From contig NZ_CANMVK010000002.1 in NCBI RefSeq assembly GCF_947501405.1, forward strand, positions 186,001 through 250,000: a stretch of DNA of 64,000 nucleotides, in the 5' to 3' direction. Both the position numbers and the translations under genes were made by a program. Below are positions 54,832 through 63,658 of the stretch, one piece after another. This DNA is from an uncultured Hoeflea sp. GTDB taxonomy: Bacteria > Pseudomonadota > Alphaproteobacteria > Rhizobiales > Rhizobiaceae. The notes under the pieces are model-generated. The model did not search any database. It was not told where the DNA came from and saw only the letters and a list, made by a program, of their open reading frames with translations. Numbering within the stretch: position 1 is the stretch's first letter; each line of letters starts with the position of its first letter.

Positions 54832-56142
54832 ATGGCCGATATCTCCGAGGAAGCGGACCAAAACTCAGCGCCGGACGACACTCTTGCGGTGCGTGCACGT
54901 GCGTTTTTCCGTCCGCTGATTGCCGGCGCAGTCTTCGCGGCCGCATCGGTGCCGGCCGGATTGCAGCTCTGGCAAGCCGCCATTGGTTACGGATTTTTCG
55001 CGTTTGCACTGCTGGCCGTGCCCTCCGGCGTGGCGGCGGCGCGGGCGCGCGCCAAGGCCGGGTCGAAGACTGGCGATGCCAGGCCGCGCGACCTCGACGT
55101 GATCGAAGCGCTGGATCTTCCGGCCATCATCTTCGATGACCAGACCTTCGTGATCCATCAGAATGCCGCCTCCGCCACACTCATCGGCCTCTATCCCGAA
55201 CGCGCAGCACTCTCGGCGTGGATCCGCTCGCCAGTGATCCTCGATCTGGTGGCCCGGGTTATCGATCGCAATCAGCCCGAAAGCGTCGAGCATAGCGAAC
55301 GGGTGCCTTCGGAGCGTTGGCACGAGGTTCGCGCTGCGCCGGTTTCTGCCCGCACCGACACCGGCCGCGGGCTGTTCGTGCTCACTTTCCGTGACCTTAC
55401 CGAAGCCCGCCGCATGGACCGCATGCGCACCGATTTCGTGGCCAATGCCAGCCATGAGCTCAGAACGCCGCTGGCCTCACTGATGGGTTTCATCGAAACC
55501 ATGCAGGGCCCGGCCCGCGAGGATGAGGCCGCCCGGACCCGGTTTCTGGGCATCATGCTCGACCAGGCCCAGCGCATGGCGCGGCTGATCGACGATCTGC
55601 TGTCCTTGTCGCGGCTGGAAATGCGCGCCCATGTGACGCCCGAGGGCGAGGTTGATCTCGCAGCCGCCGTTGCCCATGTGGTCGACACGCTGAGACCCAT
55701 GGCCGAAGATCTTGGCGTGCAGATCGACCTGACCGTACCGGACGCTGCGATCGTGGTCCCCGGAGACCATGACGAACTCATCCAGGTGTTCTCCAACCTG
55801 GTGGAGAACGCCTGCAAATACGGCCAGTCCGGCGAGCGCGTTGAAATCTCGGTCACCCGGCCGGAGGGGCAGGGCGCCCAGGTGAGCGTCAGGGACTTCG
55901 GACCCGGCATCGCCAAGGAGCATGTGCCCCGGCTGACCGAGCGGTTTTACCGCGTCGATGTGGAAACCAGCAGGGCCAAAAAAGGCACCGGGCTGGGGTT
56001 GGCGATCGTCAAACACATCCTCGCTCGCCACCGCGCCCGCCTGGTGGTTCGCTCCACCCTCGGCGAGGGATCCGCCTTCACTGTCAAATTCAGTCCCGGC
56101 AATGCTGGGGCTTTATCCACATCGTCTGATTTATATAATTAA
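54832..56142 (+). CDS. phoR: Phosphate-regulon sensor histidine kinase PhoR
   Basis: A 436-aa membrane kinase if started at ATG 54832 (GAGGCGAG upstream; ATG 54736 is a longer alternative). Two hydrophobic helices (FRPLIAGAVFAAASV and AAIGYGFFAFALLAVP) at residues ~25-65, a PAS-like region (VIEALDLPAIIFDDQTFVIH), the H-box FVANASHELRTPLASLMGF, N-box NLVENACKYG, and G-boxes DFGPGIAKEHVPRLTERFYR and GTGLGLAIVKHIL. It phosphorylates PhoB. Upstream of the pst operon, with phoB at the far end. Confidence 0.93.
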   Translation: MADISEEADQNSAPDDTLAVRARAFFRPLIAGAVFAAASVPAGLQLWQAAIGYGFFAFALLAVPSGVAAARARAKAGSKTGDARPRDLDVIEALDLPAIIFDDQTFVIHQNAASATLIGLYPERAALSAWIRSPVILDLVARVIDRNQPESVEHSERVPSERWHEVRAAPVSARTDTGRGLFVLTFRDLTEARRMDRMRTDFVANASHELRTPLASLMGFIETMQGPAREDEAARTRFLGIMLDQAQRMARLIDDLLSLSRLEMRAHVTPEGEVDLAAAVAHVVDTLRPMAEDLGVQIDLTVPDAAIVVPGDHDELIQVFSNLVENACKYGQSGERVEISVTRPEGQGAQVSVRDFGPGIAKEHVPRLTERFYRVDVETSRAKKGTGLGLAIVKHILARHRARLVVRSTLGEGSAFTVKFSPGNAGALSTSSDLYN

Positions 56143-56157
56143 AAACAATAATATAAG

Positions 56158-56190
56158 CTGTCATAAAACGGTGTTCGAACTGTCATAAAA
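56158..56190 (+). promoter_or_regulatory. Pho box upstream of pstS
   Basis: Three consecutive 11-base units: CTGTCATAAAA (56158-56168), the degenerate CGGTGTTCGAA (56169-56179), CTGTCATAAAA (56180-56190). The outer two are exact PhoB half-sites. The site is about 100 bases before the pstS ATG and 16 bases after phoR, so PhoB should activate pstSCAB-phoU-phoB under phosphate starvation. Confidence 0.92.
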
Positions 56191-56287
56191 CAGAATCTCC
56201 AAGGGCCTAGAAAGGGTCAGCCTCAGATGGCTGATCCACGGTCCGGCGAACGGGCCACGACACCCTGACCCACGACGGGAGATTTCC

Positions 56288-57319
56288 ATGAACGCAATCA
56301 AATTCGCCGCCGCCGCCATTCTGGCCTCAACGGCCTTAACCGGCGCCGCCACGGCCCGCGATCAGGTTCAGATCGCCGGTTCCTCGACCGTGCTGCCCTA
56401 CGCCGCCATCGTCGCCGAAGCCTTTGGCGAGAACTTCGAATTTCCGACCCCGGTCGTCGAATCGGGCGGCTCGGGCGCCGGCCGCAAGAAGCTGTGCGAA
56501 GGCGTTGGCGAGAACACCATCGACATCGCCAACTCGTCGTCGCGCATCAAGCAGTCCGACATCGATCTCTGCGCCTCCAACGGTGTGACCGAGATCCAGG
56601 AAGTGCGCATCGGTTATGACGGCATCGTGTTTGCGTCCGACATCAATGGCCCAGAATATGCCTTCACCCCCTCCGACTGGCACAATGCGCTCGCCGCAAA
56701 GGTCATGAAGGACGGTGAACTGGTCGACAACCCCTACAAGTCCTGGAACGAAATCCGCTCGGACCTGCCGGCCGAAGAAATCCTGGCCTTCATTCCTGGC
56801 ACCAAGCACGGCACCCGTGAAGTGTTCGACGAGAAGGTCCTGATTGCGGGCTGCGAGGAAAACGGTGCTGACAAGGCCCACGAAGCCGCCGGCGCTGAAG
56901 ACGTGGAAGACGCCTGCATGGCGCTGCGCACCGACGGCGCGTCGGTCGATATCGACGGTGACTACACCGAGACCCTGGCGCGCGTTGACGCCAACAAGAA
57001 CGGCATCGGCGTGTTTGGTCTGTCGTTCTACCAGAACAACACCGACAAGCTCCGTGTCGGCACCATGGGTGGCGTGGCGCCGTCGGTCGACTCGATCGCT
57101 TCGGGTGAGTATCCGGTCTCGCGTCCGCTCTACTTCTACGTCAAGAACGCGCATCTCGACGTGATCCCCGGCCTGCAGGAATATGTCGAGTTCTTCGTCT
57201 CCGATGAAGTCGCCGGCCCCGATGGCCCGCTTTCGGCCTATGGCCTCGTCTCCGATCCGGAACTTGCCAAGACCCAGGAGAAGGTCAGCAACCGCGTTCC
57301 CATGGGCGCGCTGAACTAG
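56288..57319 (+). CDS. pstS: Phosphate-binding periplasmic protein PstS
   Basis: A 343-aa substrate-binding protein of the Pst phosphate ABC transporter. The N-terminal signal peptide AAAAILASTALTGAATA ends near residue 23. Phosphate-site segments seen: IAGSSTVLPYAAIVAEAF, ESGGSGAGRKKLCEGVGENT, IANSSSRIKQSDIDLC and IPGTKHGTREVFDEKV. It resembles the alphaproteobacterial PstS-like group rather than E. coli PstS. A strong terminator follows before pstC, so pstS is probably made in excess. Confidence 0.93.
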   Translation: MNAIKFAAAAILASTALTGAATARDQVQIAGSSTVLPYAAIVAEAFGENFEFPTPVVESGGSGAGRKKLCEGVGENTIDIANSSSRIKQSDIDLCASNGVTEIQEVRIGYDGIVFASDINGPEYAFTPSDWHNALAAKVMKDGELVDNPYKSWNEIRSDLPAEEILAFIPGTKHGTREVFDEKVLIAGCEENGADKAHEAAGAEDVEDACMALRTDGASVDIDGDYTETLARVDANKNGIGVFGLSFYQNNTDKLRVGTMGGVAPSVDSIASGEYPVSRPLYFYVKNAHLDVIPGLQEYVEFFVSDEVAGPDGPLSAYGLVSDPELAKTQEKVSNRVPMGALN

Positions 57320-57336
57320 GCGGCCAACGCCGAACA

Positions 57337-57366
57337 GGGGCGGCGCACCGCGCGCCGCCCCTTTTT
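57337..57366 (+). terminator. Terminator/attenuator between pstS and pstC
   Basis: GGGGCGGCGC (57337-57346), loop ACCGC, GCGCCGCCCC (57352-57361), then TTTTT. A classical Rho-independent terminator inside the operon, 18 bases after pstS. Partial read-through would give more PstS than membrane subunits. Confidence 0.88.
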
Positions 57367-57385
57367 CAACCGGGGCAGATACGAC

Positions 57386-58846
57386 ATGACTCCAGGCGTT
57401 CTCGTCATTCTTGTGCTCGTGCTGGGCGGCATCGGTTTTGTCCTGGGCCGCCGGCGTGCGCTGCAATCCGCCGCACGGGAAGGGCTCAAGCTTCATTCGC
57501 TCCCCGGATATTACGGTCAGACAGTGGCGCTGTTCACAGTGGTGCCGGCGCTGTTCCTGATGGCCACCTGGTTGTTTCTGCAACCGATCGCCATTGAAAA
57601 CAGTGTCAGCAGCCAGATTCCCGACAGCGCGGTGGCCGAAGGCAGCGCCAGAAGCCTGGTTATGGTCGATGTCCGCCGCATTGCCGAGGGGCTCGACAGC
57701 CTCGCCGAACAGGGTGCGCTGTCCGAACAGGTCCTGCTGGATATGCGCGCCGACCTGACCAATGTAAGGTCGCGACTGGCCGAAGTCGGCGTGGCGCTGG
57801 GCTCGGAAGTGTCGCCGGCCGTTTTCGAAGCCGCAAAATCCTATCGCGGCATTGAGCACACCGCTTCCTCGATCCGAACCGTTGCGGTGCTGATTGCCGC
57901 ACTGGTGTTCGGCGCGTGGGCCTGGATGCGGATAAAGCCGCGCATGCGCGCCCGCAATGTCAGCGAAACCTTCGTCAAGGCGCTGTTGATGGGCTCTTCG
58001 CTTGTTGCCATCCTGACCACCGTCGGCATCATCGGATCGCTGCTGTTTGAATCGATCCAGTTCTTCAAGCTCTATCCCGCCACCGAATTCTACTTCTCCA
58101 CTGTGTGGAACCCGCAATTCCGGGGCGGCTCCGATTTTGGCTTCCTGCCGCTGTTGTGGGGCACGCTCTATGTGTCCTTCATCGCGCTTCTGGTGGCGGT
58201 GCCCGTTGGCCTGATGATTGCCATCTACCTGGCCGAATACGCCGGCAGCCATCTGCGCAGCTTCGCCAAACCCGCAATCGAGGTGCTCGCCGGCATCCCC
58301 ACCATCGTCTACGGCCTGTTCGCGCTGATCACGGTCGGGCCGTTCCTGCGCGACTGGATTGCACAGCCGCTGGGTCTCGGCACGTCGTCATCGTCGGTGA
58401 TGACCGCCGGTCTGGTCATGGGCATCATGCTGATCCCGTTCATCTCGTCGCTGTCCGACGACATCATCAATGCAGTGCCGCAGGCGATGCGCGACGGTTC
58501 CTACGGCCTTGGCGCGACCCAGTCGGAAACCATCAAACAGGTGATTTTGCCCGCCGCCCTGCCGGGCATTGTCGGTGCGTTTCTGCTTGCCGCCAGCCGC
58601 GCCATTGGCGAGACAATGATCGTGGTCATGGGCGCCGGCGCTGCCGCCCGGCTCAATCTCAATCCCTTCGAGGCCATGACCACGGTGACGGTGAAGATCG
58701 TCAGCCAGTTGACCGGCGACACCGAATTCGCCAGCCCCGAAACGCTGGTGGCCTTCGCGCTCGGTTTGACCCTGTTTGTTTTCACCCTCGGGCTCAATGT
58801 CCTGGCGCTCTACATCGTGCGCAAATACCGGGAGCAGTATGAATGA
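57386..58846 (+). CDS. pstC: Phosphate ABC transporter permease PstC
   Basis: A 486-aa inner-membrane permease, long form. Residues ~1-190 hold three hydrophobic segments and a periplasmic-looking region (PDSAVAEGSARSLVMVDVRR) beyond the usual six-helix core. The core has LLWGTLYVSFIALLVAVPVG, EVLAGIPTIVYGLFALITVG and the EAA loop DGSYGLGATQSETIKQVILP. Overlaps pstA by 4 bases (ATGA). Confidence 0.92.
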   Translation: MTPGVLVILVLVLGGIGFVLGRRRALQSAAREGLKLHSLPGYYGQTVALFTVVPALFLMATWLFLQPIAIENSVSSQIPDSAVAEGSARSLVMVDVRRIAEGLDSLAEQGALSEQVLLDMRADLTNVRSRLAEVGVALGSEVSPAVFEAAKSYRGIEHTASSIRTVAVLIAALVFGAWAWMRIKPRMRARNVSETFVKALLMGSSLVAILTTVGIIGSLLFESIQFFKLYPATEFYFSTVWNPQFRGGSDFGFLPLLWGTLYVSFIALLVAVPVGLMIAIYLAEYAGSHLRSFAKPAIEVLAGIPTIVYGLFALITVGPFLRDWIAQPLGLGTSSSSVMTAGLVMGIMLIPFISSLSDDIINAVPQAMRDGSYGLGATQSETIKQVILPAALPGIVGAFLLAASRAIGETMIVVMGAGAAARLNLNPFEAMTTVTVKIVSQLTGDTEFASPETLVAFALGLTLFVFTLGLNVLALYIVRKYREQYE

Positions 58847-60198
58847 CCGACATGACCGCTGATAAGCCCGCGGCAAGCACCGGCCCGGCCCGCTCGCTCC
58901 TCAAGGTCGGGGAGCGCACCCGCAAGCGCAACGCCGCGGAAAAGCGCTTCCGCATGCTCGGCCTGGCTGCGGTTGTCTTCGGCATCGTCGCCCTTTTGGG
59001 CCTGATGACATCTATCCTGTCGAACGGGCTTTCGTCGTTCAACCAGACCTATATTGCGCTCGATGTCTATCTCGATCCGGCCAAGCTGGACAAGAACGGC
59101 AACCGCGCGCCGGAAGATCTCAGGAAGATCACCACGTTTACGGTTCAGCCGCTGATCCTCAGCGCAATGCAGACCATGCTGGAAGAGCGCGAACTTGCCG
59201 CCGAAGGCGTCAACGCCAAGCAGGCGGCGGCGCTGATTTCCAAGGAAGCGCCGGCAGAATTGCGTCGCTATGTGATCGCCAATCCCGATCAGATCGGCGA
59301 AACCGTCAGCTTCGATCTCCTCGCCTCAGGCCGCATCGACGGCTATTTCAAGGGCCGGGTGACCATGGAAAGTGCCGCGCTCGACCGCAACATCTCGCCG
59401 GAGCAACTGATGCTGGCCGACCAGCTCAAGCAGGCGGGTCTTCTCGAGTTGCGGTTCAACTGGGCGTTCTTCACTGCGCCCGATGCCTCCGATACAAGGC
59501 CTGAGGCCGCCGGTCTGGGCGTCGCCATCCTCGGCTCGGCTTACATGATGTTGATCGTGCTGGTGCTGTCGCTGCCCATCGGCGTGGCCGCCTCGATCTA
59601 TCTCGAGGAGTTCGCGCCCAAGAACCGCTGGACCGATCTCATCGAGGTCAACATCGCCAATCTGGCTGCGGTGCCCTCCATCGTCTTCGGTATTCTCGGC
59701 CTGGCGCTGTTCATCAATTTCGTCGGCCTCCCGCAATCGGCCCCGGTGGTCGGCGCGCTGGTGCTCACCCTGATGACGCTGCCCACCATCATCATCGCCA
59801 CCCGTGCCGCCTTGAAAGCGGTTCCGCCGTCGATCCGCGATGCGGCTCTGGGTGTTGGCGCGTCGAAGATGCAGGCGATCTTTCACCATGTGCTACCGCT
59901 TGCGGCGCCCGGCATTCTCACCGGTGCGATCATCGGTCTCGCCCAGGCGCTTGGCGAAACCGCACCACTGTTGCTGATCGGTATGGTGGCCTTCGTGCGC
60001 GAGTATCCCGGCGCCCCGCCCGAAGGCTTCTTTGATCCCGCTTCCGCGCTGCCCGTCCAGGTTTACAACTGGACCCAGCGTGGCGACCCCGCCTTTATCG
60101 AAAGGGCCTCCGGCGCCATCATTGTGCTCCTGGTGTTCCTGCTCATCATGAATGCGGTGGCCATCTTGCTGCGCCGCCGCTTCGAGCGTCGCTGGTAG
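58843..60198 (+). CDS. pstA: Phosphate ABC transporter permease PstA
   Basis: A 451-aa inner-membrane permease with a long N-terminal part: one helix (MLGLAAVVFGIVALLGLMTS) then a ~150-residue extracytoplasmic region (FDLLASGRIDGYFKGRVTME) absent in short PstA. The core carries ASIYLEEFAPKNRWTDLIEV, AAVPSIVFGILGLALFINF, the EAA loop DAALGVGASKMQAIFHHVLP and LAQALGETAPLLLIGMVAFV. Pairs with PstC. pstB follows after 63 bases. Confidence 0.92.
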   Translation: MTDMTADKPAASTGPARSLLKVGERTRKRNAAEKRFRMLGLAAVVFGIVALLGLMTSILSNGLSSFNQTYIALDVYLDPAKLDKNGNRAPEDLRKITTFTVQPLILSAMQTMLEERELAAEGVNAKQAAALISKEAPAELRRYVIANPDQIGETVSFDLLASGRIDGYFKGRVTMESAALDRNISPEQLMLADQLKQAGLLELRFNWAFFTAPDASDTRPEAAGLGVAILGSAYMMLIVLVLSLPIGVAASIYLEEFAPKNRWTDLIEVNIANLAAVPSIVFGILGLALFINFVGLPQSAPVVGALVLTLMTLPTIIIATRAALKAVPPSIRDAALGVGASKMQAIFHHVLPLAAPGILTGAIIGLAQALGETAPLLLIGMVAFVREYPGAPPEGFFDPASALPVQVYNWTQRGDPAFIERASGAIIVLLVFLLIMNAVAILLRRRFERRW

Positions 60199-60261
60199 GC
60201 GCACGCTCCCCATTGGGTTACAACAAACAGGTCCGAAAGCTCCGGAACGGGACAAAGGAAC

Positions 60262-61083
60262 ATGGAGATGAACATCATGTCTGAAGCGGCTACGCAAGAC
60301 GCGGTCAACGCCTCGGTCGAACAGCCGGTCATCAAGATGCGCGGCACCGGCGTGAACGTCTTTTACGGCGACAAGCAAGCCCTGTTCGATGTCGATCTCG
60401 ATGTCCGGCAACACAGCGTCACCGCATTGATTGGCCCGTCAGGTTGCGGCAAATCCACCTTCTTGCGCTGCCTTAATCGCATGAACGACACCATCGACAT
60501 CTGCAAGGTCACCGGCGAGATTACGCTCGACAGCGAAAACATCTATGCGCCAATGATCGATGTCGTTGAACTGCGCGCCCGGGTTGGCATGGTGTTCCAG
60601 AAGCCCAATCCGTTCCCGAAATCGATTTACGAAAACATCGTCTACGGGCCGCGCATTCACGGTCAGGTCAGCACCCGCGCCGAAATGGACGAGATCGTCG
60701 AAAAGAGCCTGATCAAGGCCGGTCTGTTCAATGAGGTCAAGGACCGCCTGCAGGAGCCGGGTACCGGTCTTTCGGGCGGCCAGCAGCAGCGGCTGTGCAT
60801 CGCCCGCGCCATCGCCGTGAGCCCGGAAGTGATCTTGATGGATGAGCCCTGTTCGGCGCTCGACCCCATCGCCACGGCCAAGGTCGAAGAACTGATTGAT
60901 GAACTGCGGGTCAACTACACCATCGTCATCGTCACCCATTCGATGCAGCAGGCCGCCCGCGTGTCGCAGCGCACGGCGATGTTCCATCTGGGCAAGCTGA
61001 TCGAAGAGGGGCCGACCGACAAGATGTTCACCAAGCCCGACCACAAGCTCACTCAGGATTACATCACCGGCCGGTTTGGCTGA
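60262..61083 (+). CDS. pstB: Phosphate ABC transporter ATPase PstB
   Basis: A 273-aa ATPase. Walker [22 protein letters not shown]-loop [19 protein letters not shown], signature [17 protein letters not shown], Walker [21 protein letters not shown] and H-loop [32 protein letters not shown] is diagnostic of PstB. Three in-frame ATGs (60262, 60268, 60277) lie near AAAGGA; the exact start is uncertain by a few codons. Confidence 0.95.
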   Translation: MEMNIMSEAATQDAVNASVEQPVIKMRGTGVNVFYGDKQALFDVDLDVRQHSVTALIGPSGCGKSTFLRCLNRMNDTIDICKVTGEITLDSENIYAPMIDVVELRARVGMVFQKPNPFPKSIYENIVYGPRIHGQVSTRAEMDEIVEKSLIKAGLFNEVKDRLQEPGTGLSGGQQQRLCIARAIAVSPEVILMDEPCSALDPIATAKVEELIDELRVNYTIVIVTHSMQQAARVSQRTAMFHLGKLIEEGPTDKMFTKPDHKLTQDYITGRFG

Positions 61084-61128
61084 CATGCGCGTCGCCACCG
61101 CCAGATTTGAGAATTGAAGGAACACGCC

Positions 61129-61851
61129 ATGCCCGAAGCCCATACAGTCTCGGCCTATGATGACGACCTCCGCTTCCTCGCGCGCCGCTTGTCGGAAATG
61201 GGCGGAATAGCCGAGCGCATGGTCGCCGACGCCGTCGCAGCGCTGGTCAATGCCGACACCGCCTCCGCGCAGCGGGTGATTTCCGAGGATCTGCTGCTCG
61301 ATGATGGCGAGCGCGAGATCTACGACAAGGCAGTGCTGGTGATCGCCAGGCGTCAGCCGATGGCGTCCGACTTGCGCGAGATCATTGGTGCGATCCGCAT
61401 CGCCTCCGACCTCGAGCGTGTCGGCGATCTGGGCAAGAACATCGCCAAGCGAGTGATTGCGGTCCATACCATGGCCCAGCCGCGCAAGCTGGTCCGTGGT
61501 CTTGAACATCTGGCCGAACTGGCGTTGACCCAGCTTAAGGAGGTGCTCGATGCGTTCGCCTCCCGCTCGCCCTCACTCGCCACCTCGATCCGTGAGCGCG
61601 ACGAGGAGATCGACGCGATCTACACCTCGCTGTTTCGCGAATTGCTCACCTACATGATGGAGGATCCGCGCAATATCACCGCCTGCACACATCTTCTGTT
61701 CTGCGCCAAGAACATCGAGCGCATCGGCGATCACGCCACCAACATCGCAGAAACCGTCTACTATGTGGCAACCGGGGAGCAGCCCGAGGGTGATCGGCCC
61801 AAGGATGACGACACCGCCAGCATGATTGCGCCGGCGCCGGGCGCGGCCTGA
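61129..61851 (+). CDS. phoU: Phosphate signalling protein PhoU
   Basis: A 240-aa cytosolic protein of two similar three-helix bundles. First repeat: RLSEMGGIAERMVADAVAAL and REIYDKAVLVIARRQPMASD followed by LREIIGAIRIASDLERVGDL; second: CTHLLFCAKNIERIGDHATN, with the conserved E-R-x-x-D metal-binding pattern in both. It connects Pst transporter state to PhoR and prevents activation in phosphate excess. GAAGGA precedes ATG 61129. Confidence 0.95.
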   Translation: MPEAHTVSAYDDDLRFLARRLSEMGGIAERMVADAVAALVNADTASAQRVISEDLLLDDGEREIYDKAVLVIARRQPMASDLREIIGAIRIASDLERVGDLGKNIAKRVIAVHTMAQPRKLVRGLEHLAELALTQLKEVLDAFASRSPSLATSIRERDEEIDAIYTSLFRELLTYMMEDPRNITACTHLLFCAKNIERIGDHATNIAETVYYVATGEQPEGDRPKDDDTASMIAPAPGAA

Positions 61852-61868
61852 ACGGGAGCGGCTGAACC

Positions 61869-62558
61869 ATGGCAATGAGCCCCCGCATCACGGTGGTCGA
61901 GGACGAGGAAGCCCTTTCGGTTCTTCTCAGGTACAATCTGGAAGCCGAAGGATACGACGTCGACGCGGTTCTCAGAGGCGACGAGGCCGAAATCCGTCTG
62001 CAGGAACGGGTGCCGGATCTGCTGATCCTCGACTGGATGCTGCCAGGCATTTCCGGCATCGAATTGTGCCGGAGGCTGCGTGCGCGCCCCGAAACCGAGC
62101 GGTTGCCGATCATCATGCTAACCGCCCGCGGCGAGGAGAGCGAACGAGTGCGCGGTCTCGCCACTGGCGCCGACGATTACGTGGTCAAACCGTTTTCGAC
62201 GCCCGAACTGCTGGCCCGCGTCAGGGCGATGCTGCGCCGCGCCCGCCCGGAGGTGATCTCCAGCCTGCTCAAGGTCGGCGACATCGAGCTTGACCGGGAG
62301 ACCCATCGGGTTCGCCGCCGCGCCCGCGACATCAAGCTCGGCCCCACCGAGTTCCGGCTGCTCGAATTCCTGATGAGTTCGCCCGGACGGGTCTATTCGC
62401 GCGCGCAACTGCTCGACGGTGTCTGGGGTCACGATGTCTATGTCGACGAACGCACGGTCGACGTACATGTCGGCCGGCTGCGCAAGGCGGTCAATCTGTC
62501 GGGTATGCGCGACATCATCCGCACGGTTCGCGGCGCCGGCTATTCGATCGAAGGCTGA
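61869..62558 (+). CDS. phoB: Phosphate response regulator PhoB
   Basis: A 229-aa OmpR-type response regulator. Receiver: ITVVEDEEALSVLLRYNLEA, phospho-acceptor Asp in LLILDWMLPGISGIELCRRL, PIIMLTARGEESERVRGLAT and DDYVVKPFSTPELLARVRAM. Winged-helix output domain: LGPTEFRLLEFLMSSPGRVY, YVDERTVDVHVGRLRKAV and IRTVRGAGYSIEG. It binds Pho boxes such as 56158-56190. Last gene of the operon. Confidence 0.95.
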   Translation: MAMSPRITVVEDEEALSVLLRYNLEAEGYDVDAVLRGDEAEIRLQERVPDLLILDWMLPGISGIELCRRLRARPETERLPIIMLTARGEESERVRGLATGADDYVVKPFSTPELLARVRAMLRRARPEVISSLLKVGDIELDRETHRVRRRARDIKLGPTEFRLLEFLMSSPGRVYSRAQLLDGVWGHDVYVDERTVDVHVGRLRKAVNLSGMRDIIRTVRGAGYSIEG

Positions 62559-62590
62559 TTGCGCCTGGTCGAGCCGTGCCTGATTGCATC

Positions 62591-62624
62591 AAAAAAACCC
62601 GGATCGGCCGATCCGGGTTTTTTT
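62591..62624. terminator. Symmetrical (bidirectional) terminator after phoB
   Basis: A perfect 17+17 palindrome: A7 then CCCGGATCGG, followed by its exact complement and T7. It works as a Rho-independent terminator for phoB on the plus strand and for gcrA on the minus strand. Confidence 0.95.
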
Positions 62625-62659
62625 GTTCGGGATGCGGTGCGCCAAGCGCAGTGGCCGCC

Positions 62660-63184
62660 TTAACGGACCCGCTTGCGTTCGCTCGAGGGTTGAAACGCCA
62701 GCTTGGCGTGATAGCCGCAATAGGGCGAGCTTTCGCCGGAATCATTGCCGCAGAAGTGAAACTCTTCCTGCAGCGGATCGCCGATCGGCCATTTGCAGGT
62801 GCGCTCGGAAAGCTCCACCAGCGTCAGCCGGCGCGAGATCGGCACCACCACATCTTCCATCGGGCGGGTGTCGAGATCTTCGACCGCCACCGCATCGACA
62901 TCCTGTTTCAGCGCAGCACCGCCGCTCGAGCGGCTGACCGTGCGGGTCGACTGCGATGCCGTGCGGCCCGCATAGGCCGGTGCGCGCGGGGCCGCCGTGG
63001 TGCGCTTGGCGCGCACCGAGGCCTGGCCGCCGCTCTTGGCGCGCCCGGGCAAATTGAGCCGATGCACCTTGCCGATCACCGCATTGCGGCTCACGCCGCC
63101 AAGCTGCGCCGCGATCTGGCTTGCACTGAGCCCGTCCGCCCACAATTTCTTGAGCCTCTCGACCCGTTCATCCGTCCAACTCAT
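62660..63184 (-). CDS. gcrA: GcrA cell-cycle regulator
   Basis: A 174-aa alphaproteobacterial regulator that works with sigma-70 at CcrM-methylated promoters. N-terminal HTH: MSWTDERVERLKKLWADGLS, ASQIAAQLGGVSRNAVIGKV and HRLNLPGRAKS. A Thr/Arg/Ala-rich linker follows, then the C-terminal Cys-containing ERTCKWPIGDPLQEEFHFCG with NDSGESSPYCGYHAKLAFQ. ATG 63184 is the start that puts the HTH at residue 1 as in the family. GANTC sites occur upstream. Confidence 0.95.
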   Translation of the reverse strand: MSWTDERVERLKKLWADGLSASQIAAQLGGVSRNAVIGKVHRLNLPGRAKSGGQASVRAKRTTAAPRAPAYAGRTASQSTRTVSRSSGGAALKQDVDAVAVEDLDTRPMEDVVVPISRRLTLVELSERTCKWPIGDPLQEEFHFCGNDSGESSPYCGYHAKLAFQPSSERKRVR

Positions 63185-63504
63185 GCTATGCTCTCCCTGT
63201 ATCCCGCGCTCCGGGATTGCAGAATCCCTCACCGCCGCTCCGGAAGGCCGGAGCTGGAATACTCGGTCACTGTGAGGGAACTAGTGTCCGCCGCGAACGT
63301 CTAATTCATGGCCTTAACGTAGTGGCCGCCAGACTCCGTGACAAGAGTCAGCCGATTCATGGTGATTCGTTTTTTCGGTTTTCCCCAACTTAGCGAGCAA
63401 ATGCGCGCGCCGGCTTCACATGCCCTTCGCTTTACCAGTGTCGTGCTGTCATGAGCCGCACGCTGGCCGCGGAGCCGTCAGGGTGTGGCTGTGGCGGTGT
63501 CTCA
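63185..63504. other. gcrA-argD intergenic region, 5' part
   Basis: No gene seen. Contains five GANTC sequences (63222, 63332, 63345, 63354, 63364) and probably the gcrA promoter on the minus strand. Confidence 0.5.
63332..63368. promoter_or_regulatory. Cluster of four CcrM (GANTC) sites
   Basis: GACTC 63332-63336, GAGTC 63345-63349, GATTC 63354-63358, GATTC 63364-63368, within 37 bases upstream of gcrA; one more at 63222-63226. GcrA acts at methylated GANTC promoters, so autoregulation is plausible. Confidence 0.65.
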
Positions 63505-63533
63505 TTGACAGCGTTCATGGAAATGTAAATAGT
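63505..63533 (+). promoter_or_regulatory. argD: Candidate sigma-70 promoter for argD
   Basis: TTGACA (63505-63510), 17 bases, AATAGT (63528-63533). Transcription would start near 63540. The argD ATG is about 120 bases further. Confidence 0.55.
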
Positions 63534-63539
63534 GCCCGG

Positions 63540-63570
63540 GCCGCCCCGGAAGGGCGGCGTTTTGGTTTTC
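63540..63570 (+). promoter_or_regulatory. Hairpin at the 5' end of the argD leader
   Basis: GCCGCCC (63540-63546), loop CGGAA, GGGCGGC (63552-63558), followed by GTTTTGGTTTT. It looks like a terminator but lies at the predicted start of the transcript, so it may be a stabilising 5' stem or the end of a small upstream RNA. Confidence 0.5.
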
Positions 63571-63658
63571 ACGGTAAGGGTTACGCCGCTCAGGCGGTGC
63601 CGGGCGCCAACAGGGCGAGCGGCGCGCGTGGAGCGGGTTCATATGGGGAGTTGACGCC

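Noticed and set aside
56336-58252. Long minus-strand open frame (638 codons)
   Set aside because: Antisense to pstS and pstC, which are secure; its composition (His, Gln, Gly and Arg rich) is typical of a shadow frame.
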